64,000 bases of DNA from Bimastos eiseni (Eukaryota; Annelida; Clitellata; Crassiclitellata; Lumbricidae), in NCBI GenBank assembly GCA_959347315.1, contig OY365809.1:40369219-40433218 (forward strand), in the 5' to 3' direction. The position numbers and the translations under genes were made by a program. Shown piece by piece: positions 34,600-49,649 of the stretch. Positions within the stretch are counted from its first letter, which is position 1; every line of letters starts with the position of its first letter. Under the pieces are notes generated by a model. The model ran no database searches. It was not told the origin of the DNA and saw only the letters and a list, made by a program, of their open reading frames with translations.

Positions 34600-34850
34600 C
34601 AGTTCATCCAAATATTACAAAGTTGTTGCAAATCTTGGCAACATTACATTGCCTGTTTCCATCTGTACTAGTGAGCGCTCTTTCTCAACACTTCGCCGTC
34701 TGAAAACATATCTCAAGAACTCGACAAGCAAAACTAGGCTGAATTGATTAGCTCTTATGTTCACTGTGAAATAACCCCAACAACCGAGGAAATAATCAAT
34801 GAACTACTAAGGAAGCGAAGATTAGATTTCGTTCCGTTAAGCCATGCAAG
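34600..34850 (+). pseudogene. hAT transposase C-terminal dimerisation domain
   Basis: The frame reads LPVSICTSERSFSTLRRLKT followed by YLKNSTSKTRLN and a stop, then in another frame ELLRKRRLDF. This is the conserved C-terminus of hAT transposases (LPVSTATSERSFSTL..K..., then KRRLDF). Several stops make it a pseudogene. Confidence 0.8.
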
Positions 34851-35084
34851 TTAAGACCAATATTCATTATGATTAAGGAATGAATAAAATTTAAGATAGG
34901 CCCTAATGACAAGAAAACTGAACTTCTACTGATAATCAGAAGAAGAATATTAGCCTAATAAGATGTTAAGAAAAGAAATCTGAGACTGATTTCCATAGGC
35001 AGGGCTATTTTATAATCATATCAAATTTAAGGCTTGAGTATATGTTTGTAATTTTTTTTGTCCATTGTTATAATATACCTTTGC

Positions 35085-35620
35085 AGGTAAATTATAAAAA
35101 CCCAATTTGTTCGCTACAATTCCATAGTTTGCACAAAGGACATAAAGCAAAGGACTGGCTTAGCATCAACAGTGTATGGCAAACCGAGAAGGACGTGGAA
35201 GGCAAACAAGATATAGAAAAAAAATTAAACTGTACACAACACTAGTAATCCCAGTGACGCTATATGGGCCAAATGCTGGTGCTTGCAGAAGGAAGATGAA
35301 ATGAGCTTACTGAGAAGAATAGCAGGAAGGACCAAATGAGACAGAATTCGGAACGAGAGGAACTTGGTCAGAGGGAAACACCTATAGATGGGATCAGGAA
35401 AAGAAGACTGACCTTGTTTGGAAATGTAACCAGAATGAACAAGGAAAGAATACCAGCAAGGATATTATACTGCCATGTAGAAGGAGCAAGGAGCAGAGGG
35501 AGGTAGACAAAAAGATGGACGGACAATGTGAAACAGGACCTCAGGGAGAGAGACATGGATATGAGAACAGCCACTGACACAATCACGGACAGAGTAACGT
35601 TGAGTAATTTTGTGAAAACC
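35085..35620 (+). pseudogene. RTE-like LINE ORF2 C-terminus
   Basis: After KTRIYKTLVIPVTLYG-like text the sequence gives WCLQKEDEMSLLRRIAGR and then PIDGIRKRRLTLFGNVTRMN, RIPARILY and RWTDNVKQDL. This is the well-known C-terminal block of RTE-type reverse transcriptases. Stops and shifts are present. The 5' part of the element is absent. Confidence 0.7.
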
Positions 35621-35689
35621 TCATTGTCTGTTCATGCCTAAAAGAAGATAGAAGAGACAGATTCTATAGTTTCTCCCAATGACACCCAA

Positions 35690-35912
35690 GCCAAATGACC
35701 TAACCCAACTTAGATACACCCAAACCACATGACCTTACCCTACTTATATACACCCGAACCACATCACCTTATCCTACTTAGATACACCCAAACCACATCA
35801 CCTTATCCTACTTAGATACACCCAAACCACATCACCTTACCCTACTTAGATACACCAAAACCACATGATCTTATCCTACTTAGATACACCCAAGCCACAT
35901 GACCTTACTTAG
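35690..35912. repeat. 34-bp minisatellite, six to seven units
   Basis: Near-identical units of the type ACTTAGATACACCCAAACCA plus CATGACCTTACCCT stand in tandem directly after the RTE remnant. No coding function is seen. Confidence 0.9.
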
Positions 35913-36209
35913 AGTTGATGCCTTTGTCAAGAGAACTTTTATTTTTTAAATGTTATAAATGACATAGTTTAAATTGCTGTAGTTCACAGCTGACAGATGT
36001 TGCCTCACATCCATTGCAAGTCTGCACATGCTCATGTAACTAAACATTTATTTAGCACATTAAAAACAACCAAAAGCGCGATATTAGAGGTTTTGCTATG
36101 GGAACATGTTAACTTATGATAACTAGTTATGCTGTTGTGGTTTACTAGAATTGAAAGAAATAAAACACCCATTAGTTTTATTATTTTGCCCAAAAGCATA
36201 CCTCATAAG

Positions 36210-36971
36210 GGGTCATTGCATAATCACATAATGCTCAAGGGTGGGTGGGTAGGGTGCTACAAAACGTTACGGGGTGGGTGGATGGGTTAGCTGAACGTTA
36301 AGTAACTTTTTATTTTTAAACTAATTAGTAATTAATTTAAAATACTCAATCTAAACTATAAACCAAAAATTAAGTTTTTCGGTAAGTCATGAATGGAACG
36401 CTCTGGCGATATGAAATTTTTACAAAACGTTCTTCTCCAAATTTCTCAGCTCACACGAATACTTTCAGAAAACAGCCGCCAATTTCAATTGCATCATCTT
36501 AAGGCGTATTAGCGTATTAGTTAAACACGTCGTGATAACTAACATGAAAATACGGTACTAGTTAGGAGCACCAAAAGAAGTCTGCTGGTGATACCTGTGT
36601 TAGTTACTTAGTTATGAAAGACACAATCAGGCACACCTGCCGAGTTCAATATTCAGTTCTAAGTGAAACCAGGCTATAAGGCTAAGCATATAAATTTACA
36701 CTAAACTAGTGTTTAGCCTCATAACCTACACACGGCAGTGAAATCGAAGTTCAAGCATAATATTAAATATTATCTACCATTGATGGAGGTTAAATTTGGA
36801 GACTGGGACTACATAGGCACAAGTAAAACTACACCGAGTTTTGTTCAAAATATATATGTAACGCTCAAGGGGGTGAATGGGTGGGTCTATGGAAATGTTA
36901 CGATGCATTACAGGGTGGGTGGGTGAGTGAAAAACGGCCAATTTCAGTATTTTATAATTATGCAATGACCC
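36210..36971. mobile_element. Inverted-repeat element with GGGTCATTGCATAAT ends
   Basis: GGGTCATTGCATAAT at 36210-36224 is exactly inverted at 36957-36971. Just inside each end a GGGTGGGTGGGT tract with TGCTCAAGGG or CGCTCAAGGG repeats in the same direction. Target duplication is unclear (ATAAG versus ATAAT). No coding sequence is seen. Confidence 0.55.
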
Positions 36972-37309
36972 ATAATATGCTAAAAAAGGTGTCTTTTATG
37001 TTCCCTTCTGCATTTTTTTAAATTGACTCCTGACCCCATCCAAAATTATCAAACGCTACAGAACCTTTATATATTCTAAAAATCCCTAAACACAGAACAC
37101 AGCATCTTGTGTGAAAGCATAACAATGTTATATGCATGACTTGTGAAAATCCTATCTTAAGTACAATTACTTCAGCCAACAACAGAATCAGCCACTAACA
37201 CATGCGCTCTAAGAACAAAAATGTACAAAAGACAACACGGGAGACTCGCAAAAGGCGCTACATAAAGCTCCATTTATGCTACACACAGTATAGCCTGACA
37301 TGTTTCTAT

Positions 37310-37543
37310 TCATACAAAATATGAAGCCAGTTGGGACATTTTGTCCTTGGGTTTTCCCCGGCCGCCCCTCCCTCGGCCTCGCCCTCCCCTTCCCGATCGG
37401 CCTCCCCTGCCGCGGTCGCCACCCGCTCGGTGCATTGGCCGAACATGTCGAGCGAGCTTCATTTCGATGAGTGGCACAAAGACTGGGTCACAGAAGAGGC
37501 ATCCAGTGTGTTCCATCTCTTCATTTGGTAGAGGAGATTTCGT
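37310..37543 (-). CDS. TOP3B: TOP3B terminal exon with RGG tail (residues 784-860)
   Basis: Starts TKSPLPNEE, contains GCLFCDPVF, then an RGRGGR-rich RGG tail, and ends [11 protein letters not shown] and TGA at 37312-37310. In animal TOP3B the RGG box serves RNA binding. Confidence 0.94.
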   Translation of the reverse strand, partial: TKSPLPNEEMEHTGCLFCDPVFVPLIEMKLARHVRPMHRAGGDRGRGGRSGRGGRGRGRGGRGKPKDKMSQLASYFV

Positions 37544-40500
37544 CTGAAACGGTAAAACAGAATCACGAGTGACTCAATGGTATATAATATTGAACAAGTG
37601 ATGCTGTGTTGAAAGACATTTCAGAGGACCAATAGGAATCGTTTATTTTGAGGGTATCTGGCTCAGTTACTCTATGAAATTGAAACACGTCACTCATACC
37701 AAATGTCACATGGAACACAAAATTAATTCTGAGCATGTCAAACATGTCAGCAGTCAACTCTAGATACCACCAATGGTTGTGTGCTGTATATATCAGAGGG
37801 CCATCTAGTGTAACTCCTCCAGTCACCTGAGAATTATTTCCTTAATAATAAACTATACAGATACACTTAATACATGCTGTAGTAATTCCTACAAGCATAC
37901 ATACGTGTAGTTGTGTACGTACCCACACAAATGCACAGAGTACCAGTAATGAAAATAGGGAACAAAACACAATTTGTCAGGATGTACAAAATGAAGGCCA
38001 ATACCGGGCAATCTAAACGATACCACACAGGTTCACTGTTACACTCAACTTGTCACCATTATCCCGAACATTTCTTAATACGTGAATGTTGAAGCTTCTT
38101 TGTTAATAATAGATATAAACTCAATCTGAACTCTATGTACCTTGAATTGAACTTCCATGATGGCAGACTGACAGTCGTAGCAAATGTTCTCTGTAACCGT
38201 CAACTTGTGAGCATTCTCCAGAATATTTACGACGACATTACACCTGCAAACATTCTTTGTAATTAATACAATGTTCCCTCATCGAAAGTCCACTCTAAAT
38301 TCAAAATATATCACGAAAATATGACTGAATACACTCTGTTAACTACTACAAAACTGGAGAATTCATCAAGAAAAGAGACAAACTTATAACTCGGCAACAG
38401 TGCAGCAACATTTCAATCAGTCCTTAGAACAAAGCGAATTATAAAACATGCCAGTCTCAGTCACCTAAAATGAAATGCAGCCGATCACCCCAATGATGTT
38501 TAGAAAACTTTGTGTAGCTACGCAAGTCCGCAAGAGGCACGGGTCACTTCGGCTAAAAATCCTACTGAGTGTAAAATCAACCTGACCATAATAAGAATTT
38601 TTTTAAATGTTCCTTACATCAAAAAAATGATTGAGTAGTTTTCCTCCACATGCAGCTATGAAAACCCAATAGCCTTCTGAAAATGTGCAGCGTCCGTTTT
38701 GGTTCTTAAAAGGTGCTTATATAAATGCTCCAATACATACACTGGGTGTATAATCCGACAACTACATGCCTGAGCCTGCTTAGGACATTCCATATAATGA
38801 CCCATCTGAGTGGTTTGCTTGGATTTGTATCTTGACTAAACTCCACTTACCTTGAACGCATAATAAGCACTATAAAACAAACGGTATAAAACTTTTTAAA
38901 ATTAAAATTAAGCCTATTTGGCTCATGCAAACCAACATCAAAGAAAGCTTCACAGAAAGAAAAGCATTCCAAGTTGTATAAACCTGACAACTCACTTATT
39001 ACAGACAATTTTCCATTTGGGTGCCGAGTTGAGGTCAAGGATAAGGACCCCGTTGTCACACTGGGAGCAGCTGGAGACGCCCGTCTGAGTGAGGGAGTAA
39101 GGACACGACGGATGAGTACATTCATTACAACCATTCATCTTCTTCATATCTTTGAAAGGTGGATTGTTGTAACAGTATGGACACAGTATAAAGCCCTGTA
39201 ATAATAATAGTCTGTATTTAGTAAATGGAGCCATGTAGGTTCATGAAAAGCAATCTCACTATAATAATAATAATAATAATAATAATATAACAGTCATTTG
39301 ATTTTCAAACTGACAAACCACAGTACGATAACAAGCATAGGATGAACGAATGATGAAAAGTTAATACCAGCGTTGAATTTAACTGTTGGCAGCCATGCAA
39401 GGCGTCCAATAAGTTATACATCTGATCTAACCAACAGCCCCGTCCAGCTGAAGGACTAGTCAATCGTAGAGGATATCAGAAACGAATTCACTTCATCAGA
39501 CCCGTCAGTGTGCTATCCATTACTCTTCCTATCTCTGAGTGATTGCGTAGCTGAACTTAATCGCTTCTGTCTTTCAAATTACTTATCCAGCCTAGGCTGT
39601 CTCTCTACTTTACAGACTGCCAATTACAATTATAAAATACACTGCAATTAGAACTAAAGAATGCTTAGTTTGGAGATTATTTTATGACTAAACAGTACAG
39701 AAATTCAACAGCGTGGTTCCCTGTTCTTGTGTAAGTGAAGATGTGATTGAGAGTACCTTTCCCTGAATACCGGTCGTGCAGTAGAGAAGTTCGTAATCGT
39801 CGAGTGGACATCGCAGTTCCTTGTAGATCTTGATAGTTCCATTCTGTGGGATGTTGAAGGTCTCGTCACAGCTGGGACAATGCAGCCTCATTGGCTTCGC
39901 CGAAATCAGCTTCATGTATCGACGGCATTTACCACATCTGCAGTTCGTTGCAAAGTCAACATAAGTCGATGTTAGCAAGGCAATCACACATTCAGCTTAA
40001 AGCTTTGCTGTTCAATATTCAGCCTCAAACCAACAGAAATTCAAAATACCAAGCTATCCTAAGCTATTACAGTGCCTTACAGCAAGTGCATCTGGTGAAT
40101 AATCATGCATCACGAGTCATAGATACATTTGACTGCAGACTTGACTATATACAATACAATATATAATACACTACAACTGAAATTTGATATTGCCCGTCTT
40201 CCAACGTTTTTTGCTCAGAAGCGCACACGCCTCGACGACGCAATGCAGAGCAATTGTGTGCAAAGGACTTGCTCAAGGTCCCTATAAAATGACTCCTCGG
40301 ACGATGATCGAACCCGCACACTCGGTGCACACTCATTACGGGCCCACTGCTCTAGCCAATCGGCCACGCATGAATATGCACCGTAAATTCGCAGTTAAAA
40401 GCTGCCGATTGGTCCAATGACTACAGGATTTGTTAATCTTTGCTATCATACTTGTTTCTGTATCATGAAAACATTAGTCAGCTTGCCAGCATTTCTCATT

Positions 40501-43500
40501 GTAGAGTTAATTCTGCTGGAGCCCATTTCCTCCAAAGGCTGCTTCCATGTCTTCTTGGATTTCGCTCTTGGTTTCCGATTTGAATCGCCCTGAAATCGGG
40601 TTTGCATATTGACTGACTTTACTTTGCGACAACAGTCAACAAAATACCACAAGTGTTCAAACAGTGGTGCTAGAAAAGTCTTCAGATTATTACAATTGGC
40701 TACTGTTACATACTTGATTACAGCACATAACATAATATCTTGGGTTTATAACTGATCCAACATCCTGAGTTGGAAGATTCGTATGTCATCACCTGGAAAG
40801 GGGTTTTCCACTCGATGCAAGCGGAGAGAAGGAGACCTCAAAGAGTTCATCCATCGACAGAATGTTCTCCACGAAGTACTTGAACTTGCTCTTGAAGATG
40901 TCGATGGCATGCTGAAGGACGGCCTCGAAGTTAGCCTGGCCAACGGCGATCAGGGTCAACTGTTGCTCGACTGCGGCACGCATCGTTGGCTTCACAAGAT
41001 CCAAATCAATCTGCAATTATAATCGTTTACATAATCAGCACAATTTAATTTAATGGGGCTCATGTAATCATTCCTACAGTTAATGAATCCACAGAAGCCA
41101 GGAATAATGTCCTGAATTAAAGTGTCATGACATACGTTACTTTGTTTAAAAACAAACTACGTGAACATTTGCTGCATTCTGTGTAAATTGTCGGTATATA
41201 TATATATATATATATATATAGCTTATTATTTGTTAGTTAACTAGTTACAATCTACTATCATACTTTCATATGCCACCTATTTTCAGTTAACTTGGGGTAT
41301 ACTGGGGGCCTGTTAGCGGTCAATTTAGGGTCTATTCTTCCCTATTGTTTTTGCTGTCATAAAACCTATAGGTCATAGGCCTACTATATAATTTATATTT
41401 TTTATCAATTGCCAGTCAACCAAAAAAAACGAATGGTTATGAATAAGCTTAATGCAATGCAATAATTATGCACTATCAATGGAATTTGGACAGTGTGTAG
41501 CCCCCAGTGCAGATACATATGTGTATAATATTACCAGTTTGCTGAGAAATATCAATTAATAGCAAGGGCAACTCACACACACTCCTGTCAAATAAGTAAT
41601 CTCACACATGATGCATACGTTATTTTTAATCCAATAACATCGTCATTCTAATCTAATCACATTATAAAATAACACTATCCTTCTAATCTAACAACTTTTG
41701 TATAGCACCACTACATCAGCGATGGTTCCTGCTAAGTCAAATTGCAAATTCCTTGGACAGGACCAGAAACTGGATGACAGGCTACAAAGGATGGCAATGT
41801 ATTGTAATGTAGAAGAATACTTTTATCGCATGGAGTGAGAACTTCTCATAAGAACTGTGTATTAGGTACGCCATAAGCCATGCGTACGCAGCTATTCTAG
41901 AAAGGTACATCTTTAATGTTCTTGCGAATGGAATTCAGTTCGCACAGTGAATTTCAATAGGTAATGTGTAAATTAGTACTTTAGTACATTACCATACAAT
42001 ATACCTCTCCTGCAAAACAAGCAAAGCGCACTCACCTTCTGGTAACCGTGAACAAGGACAATTCCAAGTGTTGTTGGCTTGAGTCGTCGTCCAGCCGTGA
42101 CAGTGACGTAGTTCCTCTCGCAAATGTTGTTGATGTGAACCGGGATGCTGGCATCCGTGCCGATGCCGTGTTTCTCCATCAGCGTTATCAGTTCAGCCTC
42201 CGAGAGGTAGTCGGGAGGACACGTCTGCTTTTCAACAAGCTTCAGCTGAAATGATCAGTGACAGTCAAGTCATTATTAGTTGGCATGGCTCCAGAATACA
42301 TCAGAGAGCTCTGTCTTCAGGTCGTCGATCCCTGCGTGCCGCAGCTCGTGGGGACTTGATGGTCCGGCGCTTCCGTACATCGATGCAGACAAACCGAGCC
42401 TTCTCATGCATTGGACCATCATCCTGGAACCCTCATCCGTTACAACATCGCAACATTGCACTGCTTGCAGCCAACTTTTCTAAATTAATAAAATCGCATT
42501 TGCTTAGATCTGTTGGGGAACTATGTTTAGCGCCTTCGAGAGATTCTTATAAGGCGCTATATAAATAGCCGAATACATTATTATTATTGTTCTTAGTAGC
42601 ATCTACTGCTGGGTATTCAAAATTCTATTGATGCCAGATTCACACACAGTTTAGATTAACAGTAGTCTAAATTATATGTTAAAAGAAATTTTCCTATTTT
42701 TCTTCATGGCCAGCTATCATGCAGGGACCTAGAGACTAAAAAATGAAATGTGTGCTTCCTCAATAATTGACTGAAACTTACAACAACTTTCACTAATCCA
42801 CAATGTTTTCAGTAGTTTTCTATAATTTAATAGTGCATAATTATATTTTATTCATCAATTAATTTCATAATTTGTTAGACATGACAGCCAGCAAAACTTA
42901 TTCTGAATTCTACAGTTGCAATTCATTTAACTAAATGTCAAACCTTGCTTACGGGTTAATTTACCTCATTTACTGCCCACGTTTCTCCAATTGTACAGAT
43001 CGGCATACTCTCTTCCGGAGGAATGGCCTGCCATGGCATAATTGCTGTAAATCCAGGGTCAATCACCGTCTTACCTGAACAGGTAAACACCTCATCTCCA
43101 ATGGTAAAGGAGAGAGTTGTTAAGAGGTAGATGCAATCGGAACTCAGCTGAAGACACAGAACAGTGGCATTGGTAAAACAAATCATTACCACACAACATC
43201 AAAGCAACGATGACGAGTTCTCTACCCGAACGCAGGTCTTTACACAACCCGGGGATGAGATGAGTGAGGTGGTTTCCCTCTGCCTTTCTCACAGACAATC
43301 ATGGGTGAGCAACTTGTCCAAGGTCGCTATGCAATGACTCAAGGTGTGTTCGAACCTGAGACCCTTTGGATGCAAGGTATAGAGCATACCGCTGCTCCAC
43401 CGTGTCCCATTAAAAAAACAACATGATAAGAAACTTATTTTGACACATTCCAGCTAATAATACACCTACATTAGTACACAATACAATGCTTTTTCAACTA

Positions 43501-46500
43501 TTCTGGGTTATGAGAAAAGAAATCAGGAACTTTGGGTTCAGCTGTGTCTCCAATGCATTAAAATTGTGACTACAGCTTCACTTAAATTTCACTAATATTC
43601 AAATATTGCTAAAGGGTTATATCATACATTCATTTATCTTATTTACTGAAACTTGTATCAGATTAATGTAGAAGCCTCATTGGTATTAGCTTAGATTTAT
43701 GTCATAGCTTAGATGCGGTGCTCGATAGAGGTTAGCATGCAGGACTGTCTTTTGAGAGGTCGGGTTCAAATCCTCGCCAGAGAAGAAATTTGGCTCAAAA
43801 TTCCTGGCCATTGACCAAAAAAATATCCCTCAGGAGGGGTTCAAACTGCAAACCGGATCAAACTCTGATTGGATGGATATAAAACTAATCACTGCAGTGA
43901 CACAAACCAGATGGCAAATTTAATCTAATTCCAGGAGAAAATCACAATGGAAAGAGAAGAAATCTACATGATGAAATATACATGATGATGATTATGTCAT
44001 CAGAAAGAAATCTCCATGATAAAAGAATGCATGAAGATATGCTATAAGAAAGTAAGCCAGACAAGTAAATGTAAATGGATGATGAACTCACAGAAAGACC
44101 AAGAACCTAGACGGCACACTTGATAATGGTGGATCCTTCTCATTTTGCCTTAATGCAATTAAGCAATTACCGTGCCAATGAAATGTCGAGTGATGTATTC
44201 GTACAGCCTCCACGCATCGTGTCCAAGTTCGGCTTCGGAGGCAGACTTCATTGGCGTGATGGGTGGATGGTCGCCTGCATCGTGGCCTTTCTTCGGTCGC
44301 TGGATGCCATTGCTAAGAATTTCTCGGACTTCCTTGCCCCACTCGGAGCTGTTCTGCTGCTGTCGTAGGGTTCCCCTAAATCAATCATAGTGTCACTTAA
44401 GATCGTGAATTAAGTCCATTTAGCCATCAATTCACACAACTCCTTCACTCATCTGAGTGAATTTAGTTATATTAAATTACATTATACAAATCCTTATATA
44501 ATAGTAGTAACCAAAGAGGGTTAGAGTTCGTATGAGAGTTAGGCATTACATTCCTCCTCATTGTCTGCGATCCCAAAGCCATACTTCATTTCAATAAAGA
44601 AGTGTTAAATAATTGATTCATTCACTCTTTGAGATGTCTGTTCAAAGTCACTTCCAATCCAGTTCCATGGTAAGACAACATGCTTCAATTGCTGATGAAA
44701 CAGGCATTCAGCATAATTTGCCAGAAGGACAAGTAGATCAAGAGGTGGTTAACAAGGATGCTTAACATACTCTAAACAAAAAGTACAATGCAGAGATATG
44801 AACCATGCTTGAACCTGATCGTAGACAGCATAAGGGAACAACCTTTCCTTAACTCTCTCGCCCAAGAAACCAATTAATCGGTTTGTGCGTCCGATACTTA
44901 TCCCAAGAAATGGAATAATTGGTTTTTCCACCCATGATGCCCAGAAGCTGAGGATTAGAGTAATCTTGCACAGGGAATTCAGGGGCAAAAGGGCAAAAGT
45001 ACGTACACAAGATCAAAGTTCTCTGGATAGGAATTGGTCTCCGTTCGGGGGTAGCTGATGTAACCCTGGGTGTAGAGCCGCTCAGCAATCTGCATTGTAT
45101 GCTGTGGACCAATTCCTTTTCAAGCATAAACAAGACATTTAGTTAATAACATAGACCCATACAAAATCCTATTAAATATTGCACCAGACACAAATATCTG
45201 CCAATATGAATAAAATCACAAAAAATTCGTTATATAGAGGCTGTGCTAGAATGCGGCATATTCTTTTCAGCTGAACAAAATTTGGAAATCACATGATACC
45301 TCAAATTCATACAGCAATGGTACATACTATATGAAGACCATGTTGTCTAAATTCCAACAAATATCATGAGCGCAACCATGGTGCTCAACACCAAAGATAG
45401 ATTCAACGTCTTCGTCCACTGGGCCATGACAGCCATTGCTCAAGGCCACACCTTTTCAATCATTGTGGGTCATTCTTTGTGGGATAACCTTCCCCAAAAA
45501 TGTTGGCTGAGATTCTGGCTGGTGATTTATCTATTCAGTCCAATCAGTCGCTTGAAAACTTTCATGTTTCCTGGAAGCACTTCTGAATATTCACCGCTGT
45601 GAGGGGTGCTTTACAAATGCCCAGATACAAAACAATGCTAATAACTGCAAAACTTATAACAGTAAAATGCCTTCAACTGTTTCATTAAACATGTTGTAAG
45701 GACTCATTAATCAAGACTGGTCGTAGAAAATCGACTGAATACACACGACTGACCGAGTCCAGAGCTGGCCACTCGAAGCATTTCGACTGTGTTGAGGGCG
45801 AGCGGCTTTGGCTTTCCCTTCTCCTTCTTCTGAACATCAGTAAGCCTGGAAAGAAAAAGTCAATAATCAACATATTCGCTGATAACTAATATATTTCAAC
45901 ACTAGATAGCAGTACGTTGGTAAACTTGGATTAGACAGATTGAAAATAATATTATATTCATGTTTAATGACATGACATGTTGAAATATGACGGTACAAAT
46001 TTCATGACCTTATCGAACACATATCTTGGCAGTTTGTAAGGCACCAATTATTTTATAGCTGCCCCTAGGCAGGCTAAGTCGACCCAGAGAGGCTACAGGA
46101 ATAGAAACAATTCTTTAAAGACCTATTGTTTTTTGCAAGAGTGCTATCATTTAACTAACCACTCCCCACACAGATTTGATCTGCTATTAATCAACCAGTC
46201 TTCCTAGCATGGGAACATGCTTGTATCTTATACAAGTAACATGGAGGTGTAATTCTGTAACATCACCAATCAGAAAAATACACTAAATGTACTCCCATAA
46301 AGAGAAGATGTGATGTATCAACATGAATCTCCTCTTTTGATCAGCTAAAATTGAGCAAAACAGTTACCACTTCAGACATAGGGTTGTATTTATATATGAC
46401 AGAAGATGCACTTGATACCAAAGCTAACTTACTTAGCCGTGCTGTGGCTCTTGACCATATTGAGGAACATGTTGGCCACCTCCTTGTCGAAAATCCTTCC

Positions 46501-49500
46501 CCGATCCCAATCAAGTGTCATGGTTTTACCAGTTGGATTAGTCGCCTGCAAATAAACAAAATTTTAACAGACTTCCTCAGCTCAATAGTTAAATAAATTC
46601 TAAAAAAATAAGCCTCATCAGTAGACATCAGAAGATTTACTCCACAAGGGACATTACATTAATGAACATTCTGCGTCTAAATGGTTAGTTTATTGTTATT
46701 ACAATCCTCATTTATTATTTGATATCTAATATATCGATAGTTCATAAGCCTTACAGATTCTTTCTTGCCTTATGCTAACAAATTCACACATTCTATTAAG
46801 AATATGCATTAAAAAAATAATGCACGAGATTGTTAGATATAAATGTTACTAATTCCTAATCAACCCAAGTGCTATATCAGAATATTGTCCCTGAAACATT
46901 CTCATTCATTGAAATATATTCCTGCATCTAACCAAGGAATGACAATTTAACCCAGTGTGCCAAAATATAAACCCACAATCAGTACAAACCTCACAATGAA
47001 TGACCCAAAAAGCTTCTGGTTTGAAGGACTGGATCTTGTCATGTCTCTCAACACAGAAACCCAGAGTTGGCGTCTGACAGGGTCCAAAAGATATCAACGT
47101 GCTGTCGAGATCACCGTACTTTCCCTGCAACAGGAGCCAAATCACCACATGCTTCATTACGTAACTGCTAGAAATGTACGGGAACCTCGACATGACTTAG
47201 AACAAATGGACCTCGCTCGACTTCTAGAAAATTTAAGAAACCTTAAGAAACTGGATAATCAGGTATGCTAATAACTTAGGAGAAATTCGTCGCACTCTTC
47301 ATATTCTGGTCTAATGGCTGTTAACCAAAAGGTTTTGGGCTGAAATTCCCACCAGGACATACAGAGGACCTGGTTGTCAGCCTTCGTATGCAGAGGTTAA
47401 GAAAATGAAGTCACTAACGCTTCATATCCATGGCAGCCTCAGAACTCGCCTAAGGGACTGCTCTGCTTCTTGTCTCGCAATATATTACGTGCAGGGTTTG
47501 CATGTCTGAATCTAAAATGCAAGACAAAGTCTCGAACTTTCAATGACTGGATCACCAACTTCGCATTCTATGTAATAGACCACTGCGCTGAACTTCCATG
47601 TAAAGGAGTGGCACTTGTGTTAGAGTCAGACCTGGAAGTACTTGGTCTGGTATCTGGTGAAGGCACATCCAATGCGGAGGTCGAGTTCCTGCCGTGCGTC
47701 CACAGACATCGCCTCGTTCTTGTTTGGAAAGCCGAGACTATTAAACGCCTTGACGATATCCGTCTCCGTTATGGCGCTAAACTTAGCCCGGTAGACGCTC
47801 TGAAAATGACAAACACATTCACCTTCAGTCTTCCTAACACAATATTTGCATTATAATGACAAATGTATGGAAACTCTATAATGGTACATGTGTATTATGT
47901 TATATTGTGTCATATCTGATTATTTATAAGGCTTTTCTCGCAGCACGCTTCTTACAAAATGAGCCCTTCAGATGCGCTCCCAGTGTGATGTACGCACTAC
48001 TAGAGAAAAGGAAGGTTTTGAGGTTAGAGAAATAGGTCAAGATGAAACCCGAGAAGATGGCAGAGCAAAAAGATGAGGAAGGTTCATTCTAAAGAGAGTG
48101 ACCAATGAAGCGAAGGACCTGGATTTAGCCTTTCTGGTCCAAACATGGGGAACAAAAAGGTCAGTTGAACAAACTGAGAACGTCGATGGTCTTACTTTGT
48201 CAGCAGTTCGGGTCATCACGCCCTGCACAGCGTCAATGACTTCGAAGCAGATGTTCTCACCCTCTTTGTCACAATCAAGCCACAACACCAAGAAATCGGC
48301 TCCTCTGGCCTTCAAAAACAAACACTTGTGTTTTAGCAATGAACAACACAGTGCACGCTGAAAAAACCCAGAAACCTGTTCCCTTTGGCCAAATAAAGAT
48401 CTGGGTAAATACCAAGATGACATAATGGTCAATTTATAAGACATGCCTGGTGACCGATCATGCAGTTGCTGGTTTGACTATGTGTAACAACCCTTGAAAA
48501 GCTGCTTTTCCACATGCACATTATTCATCAAACTACTAGAGAAAAGGAAGGTTCTGAGGTTATAGTTTGGTACCAACAAAGACTAGGACGGTATTTCCCA
48601 AAGTGAGTTCCGCAGAATCACAGGGTGTCGTGAGGGGCAGACAAGTGAAATTTCGATTAATGCATTGTTTGAATGTGTTATAACTAGGGCTGTTATTGAT
48701 TAATTTAATTTTAATAGTTAACTTTTGAAAAATTAACGATTAATTAATAGTCAATTTCAATTAAATCACTAAAATGTGTATAAATACATTTGTCCAAAAA
48801 TCAATGACATTTCAATTAAAATTCTCAGTTATTGAATTTAGTTACATATAGAAAAATAACACAGGCGGTTACTATCTGCCGCCCTATTTCAATGTATACG
48901 GTTTAAGTTGTTTCTTTCAGACTTCTGGTACATGTTAGTAATAGGCAGAATAATTGAAACAATTAATCGTCAAAAAAATTTAATCATCAAAATAAATTAA
49001 TGATTAATCGATTAATCAATCAGTAATTTCCGCAGCTCTAGTTATAATGTTAGAAAGCAGAATCTGATACGAATATGACGGTTTCCGCCAGAAAATTTAT
49101 GCACATATGTGACAACGGCTAAGAAAAGGGTATAATATTATAGACAGCTTTACAAGAAAGGACTTATTAACAGTTTGCATAGGCTTACACCTTAAGGAAA
49201 TCAGGAAATAACATTTCAGAACATCTTACACAAACACATATGCACTTTTAATAGAAAATATGAACCATCATTTGGCAGGAAAATTGCCTATGAATATTGA
49301 ACCTGTCTCTACGCAATGCATCTGGCCCGTATGATTTCAACTCGACTCGTCTGATAGTCAGCACCGATTGGGACTTAGTGTTTTACAAGTCATCAAAGGA
49401 TGCTTTGGAGAGGTTTTTTTTATAACTTATATAATAATTATAAGAGTAGACTGTTGGATTCTATCGTGCCATAGACAGCGTCAAATTATATGACATGTCT

Positions 49501-49572
49501 TCAAGATATCAAAAGACCAGACACAGCAAAAGCTAATAAATTATTGGTTCCATGATAACTGAAAATGCAATC

Positions 49573-49649
<77 letters not shown>

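Larger units (their letters stand above)
33725..34860 (+). mobile_element. hAT transposon remnant
   Basis: The 5' end CAGTGGCGTAGGCAAGG, followed by a GGGGGG/CCCCCC dyad, is typical of hAT elements. A degenerate transposase C-terminus lies at 34600-34850. A matching 3' end was not found, so the element is truncated or the two pieces are separate. Confidence 0.5.

Noticed and set aside
43715..43790. Possible functional tRNA gene
   Set aside because: Only the A- and B-box regions are tRNA-like; no acceptor-stem pairing was seen and a SINE-type body follows.
48037..48444. 135-codon minus-strand frame
   Set aside because: Only the 48196-48309 part is TOP3B coding (exon 3); the rest is intron read through.
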